Below the pieces are notes generated by a model, which was not told the origin of the DNA, searched no databases, and saw nothing but the letters and a program-made list of their open reading frames with translations. DNA of 64,000 nt from Pseudophaeomoniella oleicola (lineage: Eukaryota > Ascomycota > Eurotiomycetes > Phaeomoniellales > Phaeomoniellaceae). The stretch lies in contig QWDQ01000036.1 in assembly GCA_003868215.1 (NCBI GenBank), positions 186,001-250,000 on the forward strand. Direction: 5' to 3'. A program made the translations under genes and the position numbers. This document shows positions 34,615-44,558 of the stretch, piece by piece (the stretch's first letter is position 1; every line of letters begins with the position of its first letter).

Positions 34615-35260
34615 ATGAAGCTCCTCACCTGCCTCGTGGGCCTAGCGGCCAGTCTCTCTTTCGTCTCAGCTCAGCTCAGCGGGAGAGCCACGACCACTGT
34701 GAGCATATCTCAGCTCCGATCACTCCATTTCACTCTCGGTCGATGCTAATTTGATGCAGCGTTACTACGACGGTCAAGAGGGTGCGTGTGGCTGCGGTTC
34801 CAGCTCTGGTGGTCTCTTCTCCTGGCAAACCGGCATCAGCTCCGGCGTCTACACAGCAGCCGGATCGCAGGCTCTCTTTGACAATTCCGGCTCAAGCTGG
34901 TGTGGCTCTGGTTGCGGCACATGCTATCGATTGACGTCCACCGGAGAGTCGGCGTGCAGCTCCTGTGGAACCGGTGGTGTCTCAGGGCAGAGCATCACAG
35001 TCATGGTGACCAATCTGTGCCCCAATAAGTAAGACGACCCTGTCCCTGTTGTCACATCATTAACATCGTACTCTCTTAGCGGTAATGCGCAATGGTGTCC
35101 AGCTGTTGGTGGCACCAACCAATACGGGTTCAGCTACCACTTTGATATCATGGCCCAAAGTGAAGTGTTTGGAGACAATGTGGTCGTCAATTTTGAGGAG
35201 GTCGACTGCCCAAGTCAGGCCAGCAGTGACTATGCGCAATGTATTTGTGCTTCAAGTTGA
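34615..35260 (+). CDS. Secreted endoglucanase, glycoside hydrolase family 45
   Basis: Cleaves beta-1,4 bonds inside cellulose by an inverting mechanism, outside the cell. Exons 34615-34698, 34760-35028 and 35080-35260 encode 177 residues. Signal peptide 1-19 ends SFVSA. The mature protein starts with a short RATTT segment and then the GH45 core TRYYDGQEGACGCG with Asp32; Asp140 in YHFDIMA is the second candidate catalytic acid. Numerous cysteines (CGSGCGTCYRL, CSSCGTGG, WCP) match the short Aspergillus-type GH45 subgroup that carries the CGCG motif. The catalytic domain ends at CICASS, so there is no linker or cellulose-binding module, unlike several relatives. All three exons join in frame with conserved sequence across the splices. 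Confidence 0.93.
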
Positions 35261-36608
35261 TCTATTGGATTGGAATGAGCAGAGATCAAGCTCCGTTGAC
35301 AGCGGATGCGCTTGTTGCAACAACGCCAAATCATGCTTTCCCCCATAAGATACTGGACAGTGGGTAGCAGTTAGGAAATCTCCAATATGACTACAGTCAA
35401 TCAGAGTAGAGTCGTCGCATAATGGTTTGATTCGATGGTGCTGGCAATGATGTTGATGATACCTGATCGTCTGGTGCTATTGAAATTGATTACTAGTAGG
35501 ACTAGTACAGGTGAATGACTTTCCTCTCCGCGATCTGGGCGGCCTCTCCATTCATCAAGAAAAGAAGAGGCTGTCACTTTGTACATAGGAGTGCTAAGTA
35601 CATACCTAGTAGTGAAGTACATTACTGTCTACATTATTTTTTGCGGTGTTAGTATTCAGATTGTGATGCCAGAACATGACACATTCAATGTGGTGTTGAC
35701 TGCCAAGCGTTACTGTAGCACGCAAAGAGTAAATAAGTGACTTCTTCAGATACTCTTTCAATTACCGTGTTCCCTTTGGTTCTTACTGGGCTATAACATG
35801 TCTTTGCAATCCTTTGATGATATAAACACAACATGCAGCCTCGCTCTGAGACCTCATTGATACTTAAACTTGATATCAAGACTCACTTCTCGGGATCGTG
35901 GTCACCCATTTTGTCGGGAGTATAGGGAGAAGATGCCTTTGGTCGTGTCTGGAGATGAAGGCCTTCAGCATATAGCTAGGTACACACACACCTAGTACGA
36001 GTTTGCTACTATTAACTACCTGGCGACGACAGTGTCTCTTGATATGATGTTGGCTAGAAGATGGCAGCTCTGTGGATCTCAAGCTGAAAAGCAAAGCTCA
36101 GCCTCACCCGTATCCCAGCCATTGAGGCTTGACACAATGCTCAGCCACACTTCACCTTATTGCAGAATAAATGATTGGCATCCACTCCCATCTCTACTAC
36201 GGAACACATGTAAGTAAGCGCTTGACTACCATGAAAAGAGAGACATCCAGCATGGGAAATCCAACCTCGTCATTCAGTCCGATCGCGTTATGTGAAGTTC
36301 ATCAGTTTGGCCCCCAAAGTACTTACTACATCATATCGTATTAAACAGGCTGTGCGTACCAACGAACCCCGCATGCTCTACTCGTCGTTTTATCACAATC
36401 AATCCGACAAGGGACTCTAGGATGTGCATAAAGACTGAGTGAGCTTCAGTGCCAATTCGCCTGGTCTGTCTGTCCGTGAGATTTACTCCAGAGCCAATTG
36501 CTCACCTCTAGTTGTCATTGCTATCGTTTCCATATCCAGGGTACTAGGTGAAGAGGGCAGTCACCCAGGCATAAGTCGCTTACTACTCAAGAAGTTGAGA
36601 TAGCGACC
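35261..36608. other. Intergenic region
   Basis: About 1.3 kb between the GH45 gene and the CVNH gene. Only short frames are present. A TACCTAG motif occurs at about 35603 and an acacacacacctag stretch at about 35981. No repeat family or RNA gene was recognised. Confidence 0.4.
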
Positions 36609-37709
36609 ATGTCGGACCAAGGATACTATTGGGATGACTCTCAATCTCGATACATCCATGGGGGTTACCAACCGCCTCCCGCAGATTACGACCATCAGAG
36701 CTACCATCAAGCTTACCAAGAAGCGGGCTCTCCTTATCCCCCGCATCAAGGATTTGATCCACCACAATCCAGTGACTATCAACAGCAACCAAGCTGGACG
36801 AATCAGTATAACAATCCTCCTCCATACGCAGAACGTACCTCTGATCCACCATACGCTCATTCGCAACAACCATACAGCCCACCGCAAAACTACGAAGTCA
36901 GCAGTGGATATGCCTCCCAAGCTACAGGCGAGTCTTATTCCTACTACAACCAAGTAGGCCCGGTATCCGATTCCCAATATGGCTATCAACAGCAATCAAA
37001 CCCCAATAGTGAAACCGATAGAGGCATCATGGGTGCCGTCGCCGGTGCCGCTGTGGGTGGCTACGGAGGCCACAAGGTCAATCACGGTTTCCTCGGTGCC
37101 GTAGGTGGAGCGATCGCCGGCTCCAAGCTCGAAGACTACATCAAGGACGAGAAGAAAAAGAAAAAGAAAGAGAAGAAGAGTCGGTTTGGCTTCTCCCGCC
37201 GCGACAGTTCCACCAGCAGCAGCTCGTCCTCCTCATCCTCCTCAGACGACGAGAAGAAAAAGAGGACCAAGAAGAAACACCATCTTCAACCAAATGCCGC
37301 CGTCGTTGCCGCCACAGCAGCTCCCGCCATAATAACCCACCACCCTCCACCCCCTACCACCACCACCCCCGCCATCCTCGCCGGAAACTTCTCCTCCTCC
37401 TGCACCAACATCACCCTCGACCACGATCACGACCTCATCGCCCTCTGCCGCGCCCTCGACGGCTCCTCCCGCCTCTCCTCCATCAGCCTCAACTCCGTGC
37501 TCACCAACGACCGCGGAACCCTGAAATGGGGGCGCGCGGGGAACTTCGGGCTCAGTTCGAGAAACGTCAGGCTCATCGTGGACGGTAGTCCGGAGATGTT
37601 GTTGTTGGAGGCCGAATTGGGCACGGGGGACGGTGGGTGGCGCTGGAACCGTGTGGGATTAGATGAGAGGATCACGAATGAGGACGGGGAGTTGAAGTTC
37701 TTGGGCTGA
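36609..37709 (+). CDS. CVNH-domain protein with glycine-zipper and Pro/Tyr/Gln-rich N terminus
   Basis: One exon, 366 residues. Order: a Tyr/Pro/Gln-rich low-complexity region (1-135); a glycine zipper (about 139-175: GAVAGAAVGGYGGHK then GAVGGAIAGSKLEDYIKD), which could insert in or associate with membranes; a Lys-rich patch (DEKKKKKKEKK) and a Ser run followed by acidic and Lys-rich sequence (about 177-225); and a C-terminal cyanovirin-N homology domain (about 262-365) starting GNFSSSCTNITLD and ending EDGELKFLG. CVNH folds bind oligomannose glycans in some proteins, but many fungal ones have no known ligand. No signal peptide is seen, so it is probably intracellular. The upstream ORF start is clear (ccatgtcg context). 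Function unknown. Confidence 0.88.
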   Translation: MSDQGYYWDDSQSRYIHGGYQPPPADYDHQSYHQAYQEAGSPYPPHQGFDPPQSSDYQQQPSWTNQYNNPPPYAERTSDPPYAHSQQPYSPPQNYEVSSGYASQATGESYSYYNQVGPVSDSQYGYQQQSNPNSETDRGIMGAVAGAAVGGYGGHKVNHGFLGAVGGAIAGSKLEDYIKDEKKKKKKEKKSRFGFSRRDSSTSSSSSSSSSSDDEKKKRTKKKHHLQPNAAVVAATAAPAIITHHPPPPTTTTPAILAGNFSSSCTNITLDHDHDLIALCRALDGSSRLSSISLNSVLTNDRGTLKWGRAGNFGLSSRNVRLIVDGSPEMLLLEAELGTGDGGWRWNRVGLDERITNEDGELKFLG

Positions 37710-38262
37710 ATTCTTGAATTCTAGAATCTGCTACTGACTTGATAAGGTAACCAACCTAAGATACTTTGTTACCTATGAGCCTCACCCAAATATTATTCCG
37801 AGATACATTTCGACATTTTATTGTCGCGGCAAGTAGACAAACGACATGCACGGTGTTATGGGCTTCTATGAGTGCAATGATCAGTCAGTCACTCTTTTGG
37901 CGCATCACAGTGGTAACGTGAGTGACATGCACGCAGACATCCCCCCTCTCTCTCTCTCTTCTTCTTCTTGGGGCTCTTCCATTACAGGCTGGCATGTTCT
38001 GCATCATATACGCATTTTAGATAAATCCAAGAATGTCCATGGGTACGGCGTTTGAATGGACGTGGGACGTGGAAGACAGACCAGCTACAGCCTTATTGGA
38101 CCGAGAGGTGTATATACCACCGTGTTAAATCATGATCATTAGTCGAAAAAAATCCAGACGACCTCGTTAACCTGAATATACATCATACAGAACTAACAAA
38201 GAGCAGAACGTGGTTGGAAGTAAGACGCGAATTCGCAATAGCTGTTCTGTCACATGCATGCA
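37710..38262. other. Convergent intergenic region
   Basis: Lies between the CVNH gene and the bZIP gene. Contains a ctctctctctct-cttcttctt stretch near 37947-37970. Probably both 3' UTRs; no gene is seen. Confidence 0.4.
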
Positions 38263-39135
38263 TCACATTGTCGACGAGGATGCGGTCCACCCCATTCTCA
38301 GCGCCCTTTCCTTCCATAAATCCTTTTCCATCTGCAACTTCTCCAACTCGTTCTCGAGTTCCGCTATCCTTCCGACTTTACTGTCACGGTACCGACGGGA
38401 CGTTATGGTGTTCCGAACGGTTGCTGCAGTTCGTTTGTCAGAATTGGAAATAAAGTGATAGGCTTTTGGCTCAGGGTTGCTTGAAGGTAGCGCTCTAGCT
38501 TTGGACTTAGGTTTGGCTTTTGAAGACTTCCGACACCGCTGAGAGGTTGTGTTTGGTTTGTCTGAGGATAAGAAAGAGGAAGTCGGTGAGGGTCGGTGAT
38601 GCCGAAATGAGATTTGAGACGGCATCGCGGAAAGTTCAAGCATTGACGTGTCAGTGCATGATGATGGAGTAGTCGACAAAGATTCAGTGGAAACCGTGGA
38701 CCTTTGATCGCTCAGTACAGAACTGGACTGTACAGCTTGGTCAGGGGTGCAGTCCACGTTGCTGAGAGAATCATGCCACTCCGTCGGCATCGAGTGACTG
38801 CTGCCAGATTCTTGAGAAGTTGACGACACCAATGGATGCTGATGGGGAGCCATGATGTCAGGTTGGATTAGGTCGCCGACGAGATCGAGCCATTGAGAAG
38901 AATCATCTTGGTAATCGATGAATTCAAGCTCGGGCAACTGATCGAAACCGAGAGTATTCGCTTCATTGTGAAGCGTTTCAAGAGTACCAGAGGGATAATA
39001 CCGGGAAGGGTTGGACAGAGAGCAGTTATCCCATAGAGGATAGAGACCACAACCGCTTTCATGGCGGTGGGTGTGAGCTGAAGAGCTGTTTGCAAACGGC
39101 TGGCATGATGGTGCAAATTCTAGGTCAAAGTCCAA
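38263..39135 (-). CDS. bZIP transcription factor, Gcn4/CpcA-like (5' end unresolved)
   Basis: Nuclear regulator. An open frame of about 290 codons ends in a bZIP domain: basic region TVRNTITSRRYRDSKVGR (about 240-257), then a short zipper IAELENELEKLQMEKDLWKE. The arrangement and C-terminal position match Gcn4/CpcA-type factors, which control amino-acid starvation responses. However, the usual NxxAA(R/C) core reads N-T-I-T-S-R, an uncommon variant, so the target site may differ. The rest is Ser/Thr/Gln-rich with acidic patches typical of activation domains. No ATG opens this frame; a TTG sits at 39135. An upstream coding exon is likely, perhaps starting at the ATG near 39236 (MSVPSSFASSSS), but the intron could not be fixed. 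Confidence 0.8.
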   Translation of the reverse strand: MDFDLEFAPSCQPFANSSSAHTHRHESGCGLYPLWDNCSLSNPSRYYPSGTLETLHNEANTLGFDQLPELEFIDYQDDSSQWLDLVGDLIQPDIMAPHQHPLVSSTSQESGSSHSMPTEWHDSLSNVDCTPDQAVQSSSVLSDQRSTVSTESLSTTPSSCTDTSMLELSAMPSQISFRHHRPSPTSSFLSSDKPNTTSQRCRKSSKAKPKSKARALPSSNPEPKAYHFISNSDKRTAATVRNTITSRRYRDSKVGRIAELENELEKLQMEKDLWKERALRMGWTASSSTM

Positions 39136-39236
39136 GTTGATGCCTGATCACCAGGCAGAAAAAGGAATGGTAGCCTCACGATTCTGAGGCGCACTGAGAG
39201 TGATGAGCTGGAAGCGAAAGATGATGGTACGGACAT

Positions 39237-40143
39237 GGGAAGGAAGTCGAAGGAGGAGAGAAGTAAGATCTCGTCAATCTGATTCCAGTCCCACTTTCCC
39301 GATTCGGTATGCGGAACATGTCCTTTTTGTTTCTAATTGTGGACTAACGCCGTATTGTATCTGGATGACTCATTCAATTACCGTCAGCATGTTACAGGCA
39401 ATACAGAGTATTCTCTCTTCCACTCTATTAATTATACCATAACTTATACTTGGGTATCAGGAGTAACCCCGTTAATCCATGCCGGACTTCCTCATTTTGG
39501 TCACTTGAACTTGTACGCTCTTCTGTTCGCTCGTGTAGGAAACTGGAAGATCAAGCAGTTTCAACATCAGTATCTCGACATCTTACCCCTTCTCTTCACC
39601 ATCAGCGTGTCGGAACGGCAAGCATTATATAAATGCTTCAAGTTGATCACGAAATGGGAATGTCTTTCTACCAGGAAGCATTTCCAGAGTAATGAGGAGA
39701 TATAGGAGCTGACATCGGTTGAAGGGCAAGCCTATATAAGGCCGTGACCTTTATGATACCTTTCAATTTTTGCCGATCTGAGCTTTGGAAAGAGTTGTCC
39801 TTATTACGTTTCTCTTCTCTTTTCTCTTTTATCTTATGCTGGACTTTTAGTTGATGTTGGCTTGGGTAGATACCACATGGAATTTGAAAATGAGTCATTG
39901 GATTGATAAGGCTGGCGGCTGACTATGGAACCTGAGATAACTACCTTGGTATCTAGGTAGGTAAAGGTATGTATATGAACTACGAAATCCGAGAGATCTA
40001 ATTGCTAGGCTTGTCCTTTATCACTTCAGTCTGTATATACAAGAACGACCCTTACTCTCCCTGCCTATTGCTTGCCATTCCGGGCATAGATAACAAGCTC
40101 GCAGCATACACTGCAGTATTTATGAACAGCACATTTCCAATTC
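39237..40143. other. Divergent intergenic region
   Basis: Separates the bZIP gene from the APH-fold kinase gene. AT-rich, with a TATCTAGGTAGGTA motif at about 39951. Short frames only. Confidence 0.4.
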
Positions 40144-41459
40144 ATGGTCATGGCTGATACCAGTGTCATGGACGATCCTATTGCAGAACAGATCCTATTG
40201 AATCTCTCCCTCACAAATTATGCCTGCTCAACTCTTGCAAGGTTATCAGGAGGAGTCGCTAATTTCACTTACCGGGGAACATTACGACAGCCTATCGGGG
40301 GTTCTTCGACCATAATCGTAAAGCATCTTGAGCCCTACATTGCTAGATCGCCAACATGGAAACTCGATATTTCTCGTTGTGTACGTTATGAATCTCTAAT
40401 GTAAACCTACCTATGGGAAGGATGCAATGACCAACGCGAATGCTCTTGTGTAGAAATTCGAAAGGCTTATGTTGGAAGTGCTCGGTTCAATGCCAATATC
40501 AACTCAAGAGGGGATTCAGATTGCAGTACCGAAATTGACAGTTTTGGACTCTCTCGATAACACTCTCATCCTCGAGGACCTCCCCGACGCAGTTGACTTG
40601 AAAACATACCTTGCAGTACATGGAAAATCAATGACCATTCCTTTTGCTAACTCCCTCGGTTCTGCAATTGGGCGTTGGTTAGCCAATTTCCACGTGTGGG
40701 CGAATGACCAAGACTCTACGAGAGGAGGATCTCTACATGAAAAGCTGGCAGGTAACAAGCCAATGAAAGAAATGAAATACTCTGTCAATATAGGTCGGTA
40801 TCGACAATCTTTCGAGAAGTTCCCGGAAATAAATTGGGAGGATAAAGAAACCTATGATCTGATTGAAGAGGATCTGAAAAGGGTGATCTGGGATGACAGA
40901 GCAAGCCAGAAAGTGATTCACGGCGATTTCTGGAGCGGGAAGTAAGTATCGATCATGATGTGATCCCACTTTTAAGAAACCATTGTCACAGCAAGATAAC
41001 ATCATTTCTAGTATACTCCTGAAGAACCTGCCACCAACGGAACTCGAATCTGCCTCACCCACGGAAGTTTTCGTAGTCGATTTCGAGCTCTCCCAACTTG
41101 GTTCACTATCTCAAGATCTCGGCCAATGCCTAGCGGAGCTATGGTTACTCTACCACTTCCACGATCTTTCTGCAGCTTGGCATCTGATGCGGGGGATTTC
41201 AGAGGGCTATGTGAAGACGGCGGGAAAAGAGAAGAGCCAGACAGGAGGAGGAGGAAAGTCCGATGGTGATGACGATTTAGGATTCCAGATTGCAATGCAT
41301 TTTGGGGTGCATTTGGTAGTATGGCCGTGGAGAGTGGGATGGCCTGGGGGAAAGGAAATGGTGGAATGCGTGAGGTTTGGCAATGATTGCGTGATCAATG
41401 GGTGGAGGAAAGATAGGGAGAAGTTCAGGAATGGGTGTTTCGAGGGTTTGTGCTCATAG
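40144..41459 (+). CDS. Aminoglycoside phosphotransferase (APH)-fold small-molecule kinase
   Basis: Kinase-like protein of the APH/choline-kinase superfamily; fungal members probably phosphorylate a small metabolite rather than an antibiotic. Exons 40144-40380, 40454-40941 and 41012-41459 encode 390 residues. Visible motifs are LARLSGGVANFTYRG as the glycine-rich loop, the catalytic loop H235-G-D237-F-W-S-G-N242 (rebuilt across intron 40942-41011), and the metal-binding D265-F-E. TIIVKHLEPY provides the likely ATP-contacting Lys. GRWLANFH precedes the catalytic region as in the family. Start may be the second ATG at 40150. Substrate unknown. Confidence 0.9.
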
Positions 41460-41821
41460 TGAACCTCTTCCAGTAATGCAAGACCCGATCCATGCGTGGA
41501 CTTGGCCCTATCTCCTCCTGTTGCTTTGCTCAAGGTAGGCGAGTACTGGTATGATAGATTAATATCTGGTTCTGGTACCTGGTACCTGCCAAGATCCGAA
41601 GTGGAAAGGGGCAGGGAAGGGGGAGCTCGCGGGGAAGCGGATGCGTGCGGGCGATTTGGTCCATCGCGCGAAACCCGCTGACGTCAAAAGCTCTTCTCAT
41701 CTTCTGTTCTCTGCGTCTCGACAGGCGATCATGTAAAACAAACATCGAAGAGCACTTCCGGTGTTTACTTGCTGCTTCCCAATCACTACATAGAAATTCT
41801 CAGAACATTGCGCCTCTCAAG
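41460..41821. other. Short intergenic region
   Basis: 362 bp between the APH-fold gene and the next plus-strand gene, including GGTACCTGGTACCTG at about 41574. No gene is seen. The compact spacing suggests it holds the whole promoter of the downstream gene. Confidence 0.4.
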
Positions 41822-42423
41822 ATGTCTGTCGACTCAATTGCTGCACTCCGTAGGCACCAATCTGACGAGCTTCGCAAACTCGCAACGGAGCATTTCGAAC
41901 AGGAGTACGTAACGCATGATCTCATTGTGTCGTCGCTGCTGACACTGACCGTGGTAGTCTCAACGAAGGTGACCGAGATGCATTAGTAAGCGCTGCAACA
42001 AAAGTCTCAACGCATGCGCTCATCGGCTCTCTCGTCGGCGTCGGCATTGGGACTTTCCTCGCCCTTCGACTTCGTTCCAATCGTACTGCTATGTACAACG
42101 CCTTCCGTACGGCAGAGAGACCGACCCACGTGAAGTTTGCAGATGGAAGAGAAGAGAAGATCCCGGATATCACGCCGTTGCTGCAGCCAACGAAGGTCGG
42201 CGATGTCCTGACTTACTTATTCTTCGGTTCCGCTGGGCTCTTTCTTGGTGGTGAGACAGGATTACTATCTGGAAGCGCTTCTGCGAAGAGGACGATTACA
42301 AGAGACCCAGAGAGGAGGGCTAGAGTCGAAAAGGCATTTAATCGCTTCCGGGTGGACGTGTTGAAGAAAGAGATCAACGAGATTGAAGGCAAGCAAAATT
42401 ACCCGGACTTTTTGAAGTGGTAA
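41822..42423 (+). CDS. Small two-helix membrane protein of unknown function
   Basis: Exons 41822-41904 and 41958-42423 encode 182 residues. The N terminus is charged (LRRHQSDELRKLATEHFEQE). A glycine-rich hydrophobic helix follows (about 45-63: ALIGSLVGVGIGTFLALRLR), then a polar part with TPLLQPTKVGD and a second hydrophobic stretch (about 107-125: YLFFGSAGLFLGGETGLLSG). The C terminus is basic and helical and ends YPDFLKW. The pattern resembles conserved small fungal proteins of mitochondrial or other internal membranes, but I do not recognise the family and see no cleavable signal. Consensus splice sites and codon use support a real gene. Confidence 0.75.
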
Positions 42424-42613
42424 TGGATTGAATTGGGATGCATGTATGACAAGGAGACTTGAAAAAGCAGGGCAACTGCTCACTGGGAGCATATCGAGGT
42501 GTTACAGGTCGAATCGTACTTGAATTTTGGAATGAACAACCCCGAGCGACTCTTCTAGCATCATGAAGCAGATATAATGGCATTCCTTATTTTACATCAC
42601 GCCTTGTACAATA

Positions 42614-43555
42614 CTAATCCGAGTTCTGCTCTGCATCTTGTATGAGTTCAATCAGGCTCTTCGCTGAACCCTTCACAGCTTCCGATTCCTCATTATTGAG
42701 TGGTATCGGAATCTGCCTCACCACACCTTTGCGGCCTAGGACAACTGGCATGCTCAGGCTGCATTTCAAGACCTCTTGATAGCAGCTGATCGGTCTAATG
42801 TTCCTCTGATCGAAAAGAATCGATTTGCATATTGATGCTGCGACCCCACCAATACCGAAAGCTGTAGCCCCTTTCGACTCCATGATCTCTGCCGCCTTCG
42901 TTTTGGTATCTTGTGCAATTGCATCACGGTCGATCTGGTCCTTTCCCAATGCCTCTTCGAGCGGCACGCCGCCGATACTTGCGTTGGACCAGGCAACCAT
43001 TTGCGAATCACCGTGTTCTCCGAGTACGTAAGCGTCGATGGAGCTAGCAGCAACACCAGACTTCCCGGCGAGAATGCCTCGTAGGCGAGCACTGTCAAGG
43101 AATGTCCCGCTGCCTATGACCTGCCCTCTCGGTAGCTCGGAGAACTTTTGAGCAAAGTAGGTGAGGATGTCGACCGGATTAGCGACCACCAGCAGCACCG
43201 TATCCTCTCTGAAAGGCTTCATATCGTTGACTGCAGATTTGAGAATCGCCAAATTGCGACCTATCAGATCGGTGCGGCTCTCGCCTTTTTTCTGTTTCGC
43301 TCCAGCCGTGATAATGACGATATCACATTGGCCTGCCTCTTTGTGCGTCCCTGCTCTGATTCTGGTCGTAGTGTTGCCATGATATGTTGCGTCTGATAGA
43401 TCCTGCACTTGGGCATCTCGCACATCCTCTTTCGGATCGACGAGTAGGATATCACCTGCGACCGGATTCAGGATGAGGGAATATGCAATAGTAGAGCCAA
43501 CCTCCCCAGAACCGAGGATGGCGATTCTAGACGTCAAAGTTGAGTTGAGTCCCAT
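42614..43555 (-). CDS. L-lactate dehydrogenase (NAD-dependent)
   Basis: Interconverts pyruvate and L-lactate with NAD(H) in the cytosol. One exon, 313 residues. The NAD loop is GSGEVGS (15-21). Gln88 in GAKQKKGESR is the residue that selects lactate over malate, where malate dehydrogenases carry Arg. Arg94 contacts substrate; Asp154 and Arg157 (FLDSARLR) and catalytic His181 (GEHGDS) are all present. The length is close to bacterial LDHs (310-320). Convergent with the small membrane protein gene, with about 190 bp between stops. Having no intron and a bacterial-like size raises the question of gene transfer, but intronless LDH genes are known in other moulds. Confidence 0.95.
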   Translation of the reverse strand: MGLNSTLTSRIAILGSGEVGSTIAYSLILNPVAGDILLVDPKEDVRDAQVQDLSDATYHGNTTTRIRAGTHKEAGQCDIVIITAGAKQKKGESRTDLIGRNLAILKSAVNDMKPFREDTVLLVVANPVDILTYFAQKFSELPRGQVIGSGTFLDSARLRGILAGKSGVAASSIDAYVLGEHGDSQMVAWSNASIGGVPLEEALGKDQIDRDAIAQDTKTKAAEIMESKGATAFGIGGVAASICKSILFDQRNIRPISCYQEVLKCSLSMPVVLGRKGVVRQIPIPLNNEESEAVKGSAKSLIELIQDAEQNSD

Positions 43556-44558
43556 GGTCGCTGTTCGATGCTCTATGGCCCCTTTTATACTCTTTCGTCT
43601 ACAATAGATGCAATGTACTCAGGAAGTAACTTGTCAGAAATAAATATCATTGCCGTCGATGTACATTTATATTCCTTTGTTAAGTTTCGGATCACCTTCG
43701 GAGGCACGTCATGATGATATGGTTATCGATAAGTCCCGACACTGGTAACACGTCCGTTATTTGTTCTACGGGACATTTCCGCCGTAAGAGGACTGCTCAT
43801 GAGTCCATCAAGCTGAATTGAGTGGTCTTTTGATACTGTTGCTATAATAGTTGATATCGGCAATTTACACATGCTGCCTGAGCATAGTAATCTTTGGCAG
43901 CCTTGTGGCAGCCTTGCCAAGAATTTACTGTAATGGTTTGGGGGCAAAGCCTTCATTAAAGCCTATGATCCTTGTCCGTGAACATTCGAAGAGAAAACCA
44001 TGGATGATAACAGCTTCCATGTTTCATTGGGATGCCGAGCTCTCGACACAATTGAAAGACGTTGTGAAGAGCCAGACTCCAATGAGTCCATACACGCAGG
44101 CATCAATTCTTCACGTAGCCGCCGAAACCTGTGGCCCAGTATATTCATGCGGCAAGGATTTACCATAGCCACCAATGTTGCATAGCCGTTCGGCTGTATC
44201 GCAAGAATACTGCATAGAGAAGGCAGCATATCGCGAAGGTGAGGAGTTTAGCTGCTAATGTACCCATGGTTGCCTCGAAAAACCATACAATTCCATTGGA
44301 GGCTTCGCAGGATTATGGGTTTGTCCTCCCATGTACAGATGCCACATACAGAGCTTGCCAACGTACCATTCGCTGCATATATCGGGTTGTATGCAGCCTC
44401 GTAACCCAAACCAAGACCCTGCGAATATGATTCGAGCTATCTGCCTGACGAGGTTGATGATAACCCCTCCTCGGACTATATCGTTTCTACTTCTTTAATG
44501 TATCTCTGGAGGAGTATCCTATCTCACAGTTCATATCAGTCTAGCTCTAACTATCAAC
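43556..44558. other. Divergent intergenic region
   Basis: Only short frames. One at about 44040-44130 contains STQLKDVV, then ASILHVAAE, faintly ankyrin-like, but too short to call. It holds the promoters of the LDH and CCCH-protein genes. Confidence 0.35.

Noticed and set aside
43851-44168. 105-codon frame with an ankyrin-like LHVAAE word
   Set aside because: A single short match without neighbouring repeats; not enough to call even a relic.
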